Below, piece by piece: positions 1 through 7,982 of a stretch of DNA of 64,000 nt. How positions within the stretch are numbered: the stretch's first letter is position 1; each line of letters begins with the position of its first letter. The position numbers and the translations under genes are program-made. Below the pieces are notes generated by a model. That model did not search any database. It was not told where the DNA came from and was given only the letters and a program-made list of their open reading frames with translations. The DNA is from Johnsonella ignava ATCC 51276. GTDB lineage: Bacteria > Bacillota > Clostridia > Lachnospirales > Lachnospiraceae. Location: NCBI RefSeq assembly GCF_000235445.1, contig NZ_JH378837.1:1-64000 (forward strand), read 5' to 3'.

Positions 1-150
1 TCTTGTGTTTTTTGCAAGATAAGAAGACTTCCTGTGCCTCAGGTAGTTGTAATAAGCGTTTGGATATATATCAAGGCGTCTGAGAAGCCAGCGGACTCCC
101 AGTTCGTCCTTGTTTTCATCAATGAATCGATAAGCCTCTAATCGATTTCT
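1..150 (-). CDS. IS3-family transposase OrfB, N-terminal fragment
   Basis: The minus-strand frame -1 to OrfA stays open from about 150 to the window edge and reads EAYRFIDENKDELGVRWLLR followed by an RLDIYPNAYYNYLRHRK-type stretch, the usual start of an IS3 OrfB before its DDE integrase core. OrfA ends at 138, and the two frames overlap at an A-AAA-G run (plus-strand positions 149-153), a plausible -1 slippage site for making the OrfAB fusion transposase. The DDE catalytic residues lie outside the window, so activity cannot be judged. Confidence 0.75.
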
Positions 151-437
151 TTTGCAAAGAATGCCGCTGCTTTTTTTAGGAATAGATTTTCCTTTCGTGC
201 CTCTTCAAGCTCTGCTCGAAGTCGGCGATTTTCTTTCATAAGCTCCAATTCATTTTGGGCAGTTGGATTAGTTAAGGCTTGTTCCCGGCATTCTTTGCTA
301 AATTTTCTACACCATATGGTAATGCTTGATTTGGCAACGCCATATTCAGCAGAAAGGCTTTGTAGTGTACGTCCTTCTTCCAAATGAAGGCGTACAAGTT
401 TTTTCTTAAACTCCGGTTCGTAATGTTGTTGTGACAT
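138..437 (-). CDS. IS3-family transposase OrfA
   Basis: A 99-aa helix-turn-helix protein of normal OrfA length. The N-terminal half has the HTH (LVRLHLEEGRTLQSLSAEYG, then SSITIWCRKF) that binds the element's terminal repeats. The C-terminal half is a Glu/Leu-rich coiled coil (ENRRLRAELEEARKENLFLK) used for oligomerisation. The start at 437 is chosen because AGGAG precedes it by about 7 bases; a longer ORF starting at 476 has no ribosome site. It ends in an AAAFFAKEID tail where -1 frameshifting into OrfB would occur. Confidence 0.85.
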   Translation of the reverse strand: MSQQHYEPEFKKKLVRLHLEEGRTLQSLSAEYGVAKSSITIWCRKFSKECREQALTNPTAQNELELMKENRRLRAELEEARKENLFLKKAAAFFAKEID

Positions 438-794
438 AATAATTTCTCCTATTTTATAATTATATTTATTAGTCACTCCTGTTACAACTATAGTTTACCA
501 CAACATATAATAAGAAAATAAAATCATATTATTGAATGCGTTATAAACGAAAGGTCTTGAAATACGAGAAATGTTTTTCAGAAGATAGACTTAATATGCG
601 TTACCCTATAATTATGAATATGGGTAGGAGCAGTTTTTTTAAAAATGATTTGATACTGGAACTGGGACGGGTAAAAAAATCTAAAAACGAGCCTAAATAT
701 AACGGATTTCTCAAAACTCAACAAACGAAAAGCCTTTATTTTGAAAGGTTTTGGATGAAGTGAACAGCAGAAAAAGAAGAGATGGAGTAGAAAT

Positions 795-1490
795 ATGAGA
801 ATTTCAAGTTTTAATATAAATAAATTTCAAGGAGCATATAGTAATATAAATACCAAAGGAGGCTATTATAATCCACGAAATATAAATTTTAAAACTCATA
901 TTAACAGTATCGTGAATTCTCTTTTGAAAGATAAAGATGACATTATTTTTTTACAAGAGTTTTATGATAAAGATAATTTGAAATCTAGAGAGTTTTTTAT
1001 AAATCATGGTTATGCTATTTATCATAATATCGAAGATAAATATGATAAGGAATTTAACAAATGTAAAAGCCATGTTGTTGCAATTACATTAAAAGAATCT
1101 CCATGGAAAATAATAAAGCCAAGTCCTGAAATAGAATTACAAAATAAATTTGTAGTAATGGAGTTAGAAGAAAAATCATTAAAAATTATTAGCTTTCATA
1201 GCACGGATGATAAGATAAGAGCGATAGTAGAGACAGAATTTAAAAACGTGGATAAGCAAATAATTTTAGGAGATTTTAATAATAAAGATTGGATAGAATA
1301 TTTAAATTCTAAGAATTTTGAATATAGAGATTTGGTAACAAACGATATGATAACTTTTAAGCCTGCACAGACTGCAATAGATAGAATTTTTGTAACAAAA
1401 GAATATGACAGTAGTAAGATTGTATTTAATGGAGTTATTGAAACATATGCTTCTGATCATAACATACTAACTTTTTTATTGACTAAATAA
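795..1490 (+). CDS. Endonuclease/exonuclease/phosphatase (EEP) fold protein
   Basis: A 231-aa compact EEP-superfamily protein, a metal-dependent phosphodiesterase fold shared by nucleases and phosphatases. The expected motifs occur in order: SFNIN at the N-terminus (Asn metal ligand), FLQE near residue 54 (Glu metal ligand), GDFN near residue 160 (catalytic Asp and Asn), DRIF near 198 and SDH near 222 (general-base His). There is no signal peptide, so it is probably cytoplasmic. The ribosome site is weak (GATGGAG). It lies alone between the IS element and an orphan immunity gene, and the substrate cannot be inferred. Base composition is very AT-rich, in keeping with an accessory gene. Confidence 0.75.
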   Translation: MRISSFNINKFQGAYSNINTKGGYYNPRNINFKTHINSIVNSLLKDKDDIIFLQEFYDKDNLKSREFFINHGYAIYHNIEDKYDKEFNKCKSHVVAITLKESPWKIIKPSPEIELQNKFVVMELEEKSLKIISFHSTDDKIRAIVETEFKNVDKQIILGDFNNKDWIEYLNSKNFEYRDLVTNDMITFKPAQTAIDRIFVTKEYDSSKIVFNGVIETYASDHNILTFLLTK

Positions 1491-1661
1491 ATTTTACGGA
1501 TAAAATTTATGGGAGTTTTTTGAGTTATGTATATTGAACAAAAATAATATGGCGATAGCGATAAAATTAGATTACTGAATTTGTTACAAGACAAAATGTT
1601 ACAAGTATGTTATATCACAACAATATTAATTAAAATAAATTAGAAATTTGCAGAGGGACAA

Positions 1662-2027
1662 ATGATAATAATCAGCATCAATACAGGGAATTTTGATTTT
1701 GTATCAATAGATAGTGCACTAGAATTTGTGGCTAAAGTGGCAAATGAAAAGGATGATATCTGGATCAGCGGAGAAGAAAAATATCCTTGCATGGCTGTTT
1801 GTATCAATGGGGAATATGCCGCTGTGAATTATTTCCAAAATGATACAGGAGAGATGTGGTTGTCTTATAGTGAGGATAATCATAAAGAAATCACTTTTAA
1901 TGCCGGTGGTGAGGAATGGACACCCGATATCAATGCGGTTATTAAATTAAACGATATGTTTTCCTGCATTAGAGAATTTTTGCTTACTTATAAAAGACCT
2001 TCTTGTATTAAGTGGAAAAAGTTGTAA
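1662..2027 (+). CDS. Imm1-family immunity protein (orphan)
   Basis: A 121-aa acidic protein resembling Imm1, the immunity family that protects against deaminase and nuclease toxin domains delivered by polymorphic toxin systems. Family-like traits are the central YPCMAVCINGEYAAVNYF strand pair, the GGEEWTPDINAVI segment and the ending RPSCIKWKKL, comparable with the usual RPSxIEW ending. GGGACAA precedes the ATG. No toxin gene is adjacent: the upstream EEP-fold gene is not a recognised Imm1 partner. Orphan immunity genes are common in such cassettes and can act against neighbours' toxins. The family call rests on pattern recognition only. Confidence 0.6.
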   Translation: MIIISINTGNFDFVSIDSALEFVAKVANEKDDIWISGEEKYPCMAVCINGEYAAVNYFQNDTGEMWLSYSEDNHKEITFNAGGEEWTPDINAVIKLNDMFSCIREFLLTYKRPSCIKWKKL

Positions 2028-2504
2028 AAAGAAGAATTTGAAGTATTGGTAAAAAACAGTTTTGATAAAAAATAGCCAAAGAAAATCAAGAAACAGTAAA
2101 AGCGCATTCCGCAAATCAAAGAGAAAAGGTCTTTACCAAACCAGCAGAAAGCTGTTGCGACTTTTGGGAACTTATAAGATCTGCTGAGGTAATCAGTAGA
2201 TAAAATTCAAGTTTTGTGGTAATATAGCCAAAGAAATCGAATTTACTTCTTTAATGAAGTAGTTGGCTATATAAATCTTGCTACATGCAAGGATTGTTTA
2301 TACAATAATCCTGATGTAGAATGTAAGTCTGCACAGGAAATTATAACGCGTAGTAGGGGATATGCTCCTACAGTCAGTATATCCGGATTTTAGTAAAAAA
2401 CTGCGAGAGTTCAGCGGACCATAGGGTAGATTTTATGGATATACTAATCATCCAATTTGCAGACATAGTTGACCGATTAAAAGATAGTTGAGAGGTGTTC
2501 TTAA
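2028..2504 (+). other. Non-genic stretch with possible coding remnants
   Basis: No intact gene is visible. Two short open stretches read like protein but lack a convincing start. One, at about 2069-2200, ends KPAESCCDFWELIRSAEVIS. The other, at about 2222-2393, contains TCKDCLYNNPDVECKS with a CxxC...C pattern. Both follow a repeated ATAGCCAAAGAAA string (near 2072 and 2226). They could be debris from polymorphic-toxin or mobile genes beside the orphan immunity gene; this is weakly supported. Confidence 0.25.
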
Positions 2505-2855
2505 ATGATATTTATTTGTTATCCAAAATGTTCAACTTGCCAAAAGGCTAAAAAATGGCTTGATGAGCATAATATAGACTATACAGAGCGTCATATTGTG
2601 GATGCTAATCCAACTTATGATGAATTAAAGGTATGGTACTCGAAAAGTGAACTTCCGCTAAAAAAGTTCTTTAATACCAGTGGGTTACTGTATAAAGAAA
2701 TGCAGCTTAAGGACAAGCTTCCTGCAATGAGCCAAGAGGAACAACTACAGCTACTTGCTACAAATGGCATGCTGGTAAAGCGACCATTGGTTGTAAATGG
2801 TGATACTGTGCTTGTCGGTTTTAAGGAATCGGAGTGGACTGAAAAATTGAAGTGA
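2505..2855 (+). CDS. ArsC/Spx-family thioredoxin-fold protein
   Basis: A 116-aa protein of the arsenate reductase-like family (ArsC/Spx/YffB group). The N-terminus IFICYPKCSTCQKAKKWLDE has the family CxxC at residues 9-12, with the resolving pair intact. The C-terminal half keeps the usual MLVKRPLVVNGD...VGFKESEW pattern, where the Arg before the cis-Pro is typical. Known members reduce arsenate with glutathione or glutaredoxin, or bind RNA polymerase (Spx). The sequence resembles the small YffB/'arsenate reductase family' group more than true Spx, so function is undecided. GAGAGGTG precedes the ATG. It is monocistronic. Confidence 0.8.
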   Translation: MIFICYPKCSTCQKAKKWLDEHNIDYTERHIVDANPTYDELKVWYSKSELPLKKFFNTSGLLYKEMQLKDKLPAMSQEEQLQLLATNGMLVKRPLVVNGDTVLVGFKESEWTEKLK

Positions 2856-3323
2856 TATGAAGTGGTATAATATATTAAACCTTTGTTAGAGATTAGTAAA
2901 TTTAGAAAAGATACTACCTGATAGACATAACAATAAAAACCAGAGATAAAATCTGTTTCTGTTGCTGAAGAATTATTGGAGATAGCACTTGGAAATATAG
3001 AAAACAAGCGATAAAATAAGAAAACAAGATGTAAGTTGACAAAAAATAAACGAACAAAAAAGAAACTAACAAAACGGCAAAATGAGCCGTAAAGAAGCCT
3101 ATTATTAAGCTCTCAGATATCGTCCAAGAAATTGATACATATAAATGATTTATAACCTTGAGAGTATAAGATGTAGGACTGAGTGTTTATACCAAGTATC
3201 AGTAATGACACCATACCATATAAATAAGAATAGAATACTCCATTACAGCTGTTTTATTACAATTCAAAATAACTTGGATATATTTTTACATATAGGATAG
3301 ATGTCAGAAAGGATGATTATTGA
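2856..3323. other. Intergenic stretch with no recognised gene
   Basis: AT-rich, with stops in all frames, between the ArsC-like gene and the cysteine hydrolase. No convincing terminator, RNA gene or protein fragment was recognised. A weak ribosome-like sequence (AGAAAGGATGATTATTGA) directly precedes the next gene. Confidence 0.4.
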
Positions 3324-3842
3324 ATGAAAGTATTAGTTGTTGACATACAAAAAGGAATTACGAATGAGAGTTTATATAATTATCGGGAGTTTATGAATAA
3401 TACATCAGCAATTGTTTCAAAGGCTCGTCAGAATGGTGTTGAAGTCATATATATTCAGCATGATGATGGACCGGGAACAGGTTTTTCGGTTGGTGATAAT
3501 GACTTTGAAATCGCTGATTATATTGCACCATACCCTAGTGAGAAGATTTTTATTAAAAATAAGAATAGTTGCTTTTCAAATTCAGATTTTATAAATTATG
3601 TGAAAGATGAAGACATATTAATCATTATTGGTCTTCAGACGAATTTTTGTATAGATGCAACGGTGAGATCTGCTTTTGAAAGAGGTTATAGAGTTTTTGT
3701 TCCTAATAATGCTAATTCTACCTTTGATAATGATTATATGGATAGAGAAACAACCTATAGATACTATAATGAAATGATGTGGCAGGGTAGATATGCAGAG
3801 TGTATTTCTATTGAGGATACACTCAAATTAATAGAGCAGTAA
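3324..3842 (+). CDS. Isochorismatase-family cysteine hydrolase
   Basis: A 172-aa single-domain member of the isochorismatase/nicotinamidase superfamily. The catalytic triad is visible: Asp in VVDIQKG (residue 7), Lys in KIFIKNKNSCF (about residue 75-80), and the nucleophilic Cys in GLQTNFCIDATVRSAFERGY (about residue 110). Members hydrolyse amides such as nicotinamide, N-carbamoyl compounds or isochorismate; the substrate here is not evident. AGAAAGGATG precedes the ATG at 3324. It stands alone, with no pathway neighbours. It is probably cytoplasmic, as no signal peptide is present. Confidence 0.85.
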   Translation: MKVLVVDIQKGITNESLYNYREFMNNTSAIVSKARQNGVEVIYIQHDDGPGTGFSVGDNDFEIADYIAPYPSEKIFIKNKNSCFSNSDFINYVKDEDILIIIGLQTNFCIDATVRSAFERGYRVFVPNNANSTFDNDYMDRETTYRYYNEMMWQGRYAECISIEDTLKLIEQ

Positions 3843-3992
3843 TTTATTGTTTTGTAGATATATAAATTCAGCTTGTAAGACACAAAATTATTGTTCTAAA
3901 CAAATAATAAAAACTAGTAAAACTTTATTCTAAATATTTAAGATAAATGGTTAATTGTTAAAAAGTAATAATTTAAATTTGTGGAGTAAAAT

Positions 3993-4490
3993 ATGAGATT
4001 ACTAAAAAATAGGATAAAGAATGAACTTACAAAATTATGGACAGGAGAGCTTGTTGCTGTTATATCATTTTGGGTATGTTTTTTTATTATAAAAGATAGG
4101 CTTTTAAATACAAAGATGTTGATTTCTATTTTATATCCATTAACTATATTGAGTTTGATTCTTATTCAAGGCTCAATATATTGGTTGATTTTGTTAAAGA
4201 GACTATCATCACCACAATTTGCCGGAACATATACAAGAAAGATATATAGTATACTTAAAATTATTGATCTTGTTTTACTGTGCTTTGGTGTTCCGATAAT
4301 TATAGTTAATTATTTTAATGCTACTGTAATGATGTTTGCAATTTTCATTTTGGCATTTGCAGTAATTGAGTGGATAAACTATTACAAAGTACGATTGTCT
4401 TACAGTTATAATCCCTTAGTTTTATTGAGACGTATTAAAAACGGGCAACTCTCAAAGAGTAGATTAGCTAAAGAAATTCACAATCTGTGA
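3993..4490 (+). CDS. Small polytopic membrane protein of unknown function
   Basis: A 165-aa protein that I do not recognise. It has about four hydrophobic segments (near residues 18-35, 44-67, 86-106 and 108-128) and a charged, Lys/Arg-rich cytoplasmic tail. Similar small four-helix proteins are common and uncharacterised in Firmicutes accessory regions. TGGAG precedes the ATG. No partner gene is adjacent: the upstream gene is 150 bases away and the downstream gene is on the opposite strand. Transport or stress roles would be guesses. Confidence 0.6.
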   Translation: MRLLKNRIKNELTKLWTGELVAVISFWVCFFIIKDRLLNTKMLISILYPLTILSLILIQGSIYWLILLKRLSSPQFAGTYTRKIYSILKIIDLVLLCFGVPIIIVNYFNATVMMFAIFILAFAVIEWINYYKVRLSYSYNPLVLLRRIKNGQLSKSRLAKEIHNL

Positions 4491-4572
4491 GGGGGGAGAA
4501 GTATATAGTAGAAAGCGAGAGTTTGCGACAGCACTTTTTGCTGATTACGCTAAATATTCTGAATGATAAATG

Positions 4573-4611
4573 GGTGGTGTAAAGTAGAGAAGTATGATAA
4601 TTTACACCACC
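4573..4611. repeat. Perfect 11-bp inverted repeat downstream of the membrane-protein gene
   Basis: GGTGGTGTAAA at 4573-4583 pairs perfectly with TTTACACCACC at 4601-4611 around a 17-base loop. There is no T-run after it, so it is not a classical intrinsic terminator. It could be a protein-binding palindrome or mRNA-stabilising hairpin between two convergent genes. Confidence 0.5.
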
Positions 4612-4736
4612 TACCAAGTATAAATAAATTCAATATACTCCCATCCTCTAAAATTTGGCATATTCTCTGTTTTAGGTCATTATATTCAATCTATTTGATA
4701 CCGGACGCTTTTTACAGTTACTACTTGTATGACACT

Positions 4737-4772
4737 AAAAAAGGCACTCAGATATATGATCCAAGTGCCTTT
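4737..4772 (-). terminator. Rho-independent terminator of the IdeS-like gene
   Basis: On the minus strand, 11 bases after the stop codon, AAAGGCACT (4764-4772) pairs with AGTGCCTTT (4740-4748) and is followed by a T-run (4737-4742 region). A short T-run also lies on the plus side, so it may act in both directions. Confidence 0.8.
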
Positions 4773-4783
4773 CTAGAGTTTTT

Positions 4784-6913
4784 TTAATTTTTAAAATAAC
4801 TTTCCCACTGTGTGCTTCCAAGATACAATATATGAAGATATCCTATGGTTGAACCTGATGCTTTGTTGGTTTGGTTTGTAGATACTTTTGCAACTCCTCC
4901 TACATTGCGTACTTCATAGCGTTTCATTCCCAAATTATTTTCATCCGCTCCTTCATTCTGGTCATCCGAATCGCTTATATATACGGCTTTAAGCTTTCCG
5001 TTTAAATCATATTCAGCACCCCACAGAGTTACAATATGATTACTGTTTGTAAAAGCCTTGTGTGATAAGCCTATTAAACCTTCATTTCCAAGAGTTTCTT
5101 TAAGTATATCGCTTAAAGCCTCATAGTTTCCACCGTAAGTACGCTCTGTTAGTTTTCCCCCCTTAAATACATCATAGAAAAATCCGCCTCGATTATCAGG
5201 AGTCAAATCTTCTCTTTCCGGATTAGTACCACCGCCTGCCTTAGGGGTGTATCCGTTAATAAATAAATCCATCAACAGGTCGGAATAAAATCCTTTATCA
5301 TTATGTCCGAATAATACCTTGAAAAGCTCAAATATACCGCTAGATTGCTGACTTTTAAAGGAGCTTTTCAAAACTGAAAGCTGCCTGTTTGCACGGGTTA
5401 TATCTCCGTTTTTCGCTATATATCTGTCGACATATTCGCTGTTTTGCTCAAACCACCAATGTAACATATTTGATGCAACGGCTCCAAAACAAAGGTTTTT
5501 ATCTACATCAACATTACCGCCGGCTTTTGTTTTATTTACATCAAACCAAGAATTACCCCAAACAAATGGTGCTTTATAATCAACATATGTATCTGAACCT
5601 GAATTGGTAACTTCCTTCTGAAAATCTCCATTTTCTCCCATGGTCGGAGCATTTATACCCTTTGCCCAAATTATAGTTCTGATTTCTCCGGACTCATTTG
5701 TATACTGCACCACATTATCATTCTTTGCAGTTGTCAATGAATTTTTTATCTTTTCAGCTTTATTTAGTTTATCCTGCTCCTGTTCTTCGGCAGTTTTATT
5801 GCTATTATCCTGTACATCTGTATTTTTGTTGTTTTGTTCCTGTGGTTTTTCCGCATTGGAAGATGTGGCAGGCTGTAGACTGTTTTTTTCCTTATTACCG
5901 TTTTTTTGATTTTCAGAACCTTGCCTACCCGGCTCAGCTGCCTCATTTTTATTATTTCCGGGCTGAACAATATTTTTGTTTCCCTTCGGCTGTGAATTTG
6001 AGTTGTTATTATCTTCCATTTGCGGTTTGTTTGAACTTTGAGTATCTGTATTGTCTGAAGTGGTACTGTTTTCTTTTGCGGTGTTATTTGTACCGATATT
6101 ATTTTGCTCGGATTTATCCTTATTATCAAAAGTATTACCGACGGTATTATTTAGATTACCGTCGGTATTATTTAGATTACCGTATTCATTTTCTTGACTC
6201 GAACTTCCGGTAATTCCGTCTTTTTTGGAAGAATCACTTTGAGATAAAATGCTGTCATGTGAGGCTTGTGCTTGGACTGCTTCGCTTCTCCGACCTGAAT
6301 CGCCGCCATTTGAACCGCCGCCTTTGCTTGAAACACCTCCTCGGCTTGAACCACCGCTGCCACTTGCACCGCCTCGACTTGAACCTCCTCCGCCTGACCC
6401 TCCGGATCTTCCGGTTGTATTTAATGATTTTTGCTTAAGATTATTGCCGGCTGTATTTGTACTTATCCCCTTGCCGGATTCATAATGCTCTACTCTATTT
6501 TCATCAATCCATCTGCCTGTAGTGCCAAGCTTGTATCCATCAACCGCAGTATTTGCATACATCCTTCCAAGCCTGGCTTTATCCACTCCTTCAAAATAAT
6601 AGCAATATCCGTCTATCCACTGCCAGCCTGTCAAGAGCGCACCTTGATTGACATTTTTACTGCTGTCCAGGAAATACCAATTATTACCGGCATCCAAATA
6701 CCAGCCTGTTTTTAAACTTCCGTCCTCATTGAAAAAATACCAGGTATTATTTATATGTTGCCAAGCTTTTAATGATTTAGCCTCTTTGTAATATTTCCAA
6801 TGGTTATTTTCGAATTTCCATCCATCAATACCTGCGTGTGCATTAAATGAAAATAACATTGATATTGAAAGTCCTAAAAAGATCGGTTTTAATTTTTTGT
6901 TAAATTTTTGCAT
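4784..6913 (-). CDS. Secreted IdeS/Mac-family cysteine protease with cell-wall-binding repeats
   Basis: A 709-aa secreted protein. In order: a signal peptide (about 1-33, ending FNAHA), several aromatic/Gly choline-binding-like repeats such as NNTWYFFNEDGSLKTGWY (about 35-150), a Gly/Ser-rich then Asn/Gln/Lys-rich linker (about 165-410), and a C-terminal peptidase family C66 domain (about 415-709). That domain matches streptococcal IdeS closely: LCFGAVASNMLHWWFEQN holds the nucleophile Cys475, NHIVTLWGAEYD holds His626, YISDSDDQN holds Asp648/Asp650, and DVNKTK supplies the oxyanion-hole Lys region. IdeS cuts immunoglobulin G at the hinge; target specificity here is unknown. The start at 6913 is preferred over 6931 because AAAGGAC precedes it. 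It is monocistronic, with its own promoter and terminator. Confidence 0.9.
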   Translation of the reverse strand: MQKFNKKLKPIFLGLSISMLFSFNAHAGIDGWKFENNHWKYYKEAKSLKAWQHINNTWYFFNEDGSLKTGWYLDAGNNWYFLDSSKNVNQGALLTGWQWIDGYCYYFEGVDKARLGRMYANTAVDGYKLGTTGRWIDENRVEHYESGKGISTNTAGNNLKQKSLNTTGRSGGSGGGGSSRGGASGSGGSSRGGVSSKGGGSNGGDSGRRSEAVQAQASHDSILSQSDSSKKDGITGSSSQENEYGNLNNTDGNLNNTVGNTFDNKDKSEQNNIGTNNTAKENSTTSDNTDTQSSNKPQMEDNNNSNSQPKGNKNIVQPGNNKNEAAEPGRQGSENQKNGNKEKNSLQPATSSNAEKPQEQNNKNTDVQDNSNKTAEEQEQDKLNKAEKIKNSLTTAKNDNVVQYTNESGEIRTIIWAKGINAPTMGENGDFQKEVTNSGSDTYVDYKAPFVWGNSWFDVNKTKAGGNVDVDKNLCFGAVASNMLHWWFEQNSEYVDRYIAKNGDITRANRQLSVLKSSFKSQQSSGIFELFKVLFGHNDKGFYSDLLMDLFINGYTPKAGGGTNPEREDLTPDNRGGFFYDVFKGGKLTERTYGGNYEALSDILKETLGNEGLIGLSHKAFTNSNHIVTLWGAEYDLNGKLKAVYISDSDDQNEGADENNLGMKRYEVRNVGGVAKVSTNQTNKASGSTIGYLHILYLGSTQWESYFKN

Positions 6914-6969
6914 TATGTATTGTCCTTTCATTAACTCAAAAAATGTAACAGCTAAGTTATTTCTCTATA

Positions 6970-7031
6970 TTCAGTATCAAAATACTGAACGAACCGTAGC
7001 ATATATTACATGTTTTGATAGGTTTTGTCAA
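6970..7031 (-). promoter_or_regulatory. Promoter and palindromic operator-like site of the IdeS-like gene
   Basis: On the minus strand TTGACA (7031-7026) and TAATAT (7008-7003) are separated by exactly 17 bases. Just downstream, around the likely transcription start, TTCAGTAT-CAAA-ATACTGAA (6970-6989, plus-strand reading) is a perfect 8-bp inverted repeat. It could be a repressor operator or a 5' mRNA hairpin. This suggests a strong, regulated promoter for the protease. Confidence 0.7.
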
Positions 7032-7239
7032 GTATTTTTCTATAAATAGTATAACCTAACTTAGGAGATGATCTTCTGAAATCTGCTCCCTTTTTACTCT
7101 AAGTTTATAAAAAATATCTAAACGTAAATCTTACTATATGTAATTAAAATAACAGGAGCAGATAGGATTTGATAAAGTGCTTGTAATATACATGTAGAAG
7201 AAATCAACAACAATCATAAAAATATATTATTAAAATTGC

Positions 7240-7296
7240 TTGACAAGAAAAGATAAGGGGTGTATTATTAAAATAAAAAACCGAACGGTCGGTTTT
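7240..7296 (+). promoter_or_regulatory. Promoter and TetR operator of the ABC efflux operon
   Basis: TTGACA (7240-7245), a 17-base spacer and TATTAT (7263-7268) form a near-consensus promoter. Directly after it, AAACCGAACGGTCGGTTT (7278-7295) is an inverted repeat with AAACCGA/TCGGTTT arms, the classic layout of a TetR-family operator. It lies 22 bases before the regulator's ATG, which indicates autoregulation of the whole operon. Confidence 0.85.
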
Positions 7297-7316
7297 ATTT
7301 AAGAGGTATTGCATTT

Positions 7317-7982
7317 ATGTCAAAAGAATACAACTCACAAGCCACTATTGAAGCCATCTTATCGGTATCAGCAAAACTTTTTTTAGAAAAGGGATTTGAT
7401 AAGACTAGTATGCAGGATATTGCCACAACTGCCGGTATATCAAAAGGGGCTATTTATCATCATTTTAAATCTAAAGATGAAATTATAAAATCTGTTATGG
7501 AAAAACAGACGAAAACTGTAAAGGATGCAATGGAGAATTTCCTGTCAGGCACACGCTCTTTAAGTGGTAAAGAACAATTACAACTAATTTTAGAAAAAAA
7601 TCTTGAAAATCAAGAAGCTCATTATTTAGATGATGCAATGAGCATCCGCATGAAAAGTGCAGAATTTGTTTTATCCTATATGCAGGGTTGTGTAAATAAA
7701 GATTCCGGCTTTGTTTCTGAAATTATTAAGCGAGGAATTGCAGATGGTTCACTTATTACAGATTTTCCAGACGAATGTGCGGAGGTTTTTCTGCTGCTGC
7801 TGAATGTGTGGTGTGATCCTGCTGTTTTTGAGTGCGACGGTGAGAAGTTGTCATTGCGGTTAAGATTTTTGCAACATATGATGAAGGCTATAGGGATAGA
7901 TGTGCTAAGTAATACGCTTATTGAAAAATCACTGGAGTTATTGCACAGATTATATGACAGAGAGGATAAAGCCGGTGAATAA
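7317..7982 (+). CDS. TetR/AcrR-family repressor of the adjacent ABC exporter
   Basis: A 221-aa TetR-family regulator. The N-terminal HTH is textbook: AKLFLEKGFDKTSMQDIATT then AGISKGAIYHHFKSKDEII (about residues 17-55). The longer C-terminal half is the ligand-binding/dimerisation domain. GAGG precedes the ATG. A palindromic operator sits in its own promoter (7278-7295), and the downstream ABC ATPase start overlaps its stop, so it most likely represses the whole four-gene operon until a toxic ligand binds. The ligand cannot be inferred. Confidence 0.9.
   Translation: MSKEYNSQATIEAILSVSAKLFLEKGFDKTSMQDIATTAGISKGAIYHHFKSKDEIIKSVMEKQTKTVKDAMENFLSGTRSLSGKEQLQLILEKNLENQEAHYLDDAMSIRMKSAEFVLSYMQGCVNKDSGFVSEIIKRGIADGSLITDFPDECAEVFLLLLNVWCDPAVFECDGEKLSLRLRFLQHMMKAIGIDVLSNTLIEKSLELLHRLYDREDKAGE

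Larger units (their letters stand above)
1..505 (-). mobile_element. IS3-family insertion sequence, partial (left side cut by window edge)
   Basis: OrfA and the beginning of OrfB lie on the minus strand in the order expected of the IS3 family. Read from the minus strand, the terminus probably begins at about 505 with TGTTGTGGTAAACTATAG, 68 bases upstream of the OrfA start. Only the 5' part of the element is present, so neither the other inverted repeat nor a target duplication can be checked. A degenerate copy of the same terminus occurs at 9916-10058, which supports the placement of the end. Confidence 0.75.

Noticed and set aside
536..763. 75-codon plus-strand ORF between the IS and the EEP gene
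   Set aside because: No ribosome site, no recognisable domain and composition like non-coding flank.
4563..4787. 74-codon plus-strand ORF covering a terminator
   Set aside because: It contains the inverted repeat at 4573-4611 and the terminator of the minus-strand gene; no start signal.
5389..6715. Several open frames on the strand opposite the IdeS-like gene and in its low-complexity linker
   Set aside because: They are by-products of the Gly/Ser/Asn/Gln-rich codons of the real gene; no ribosome sites or domains.
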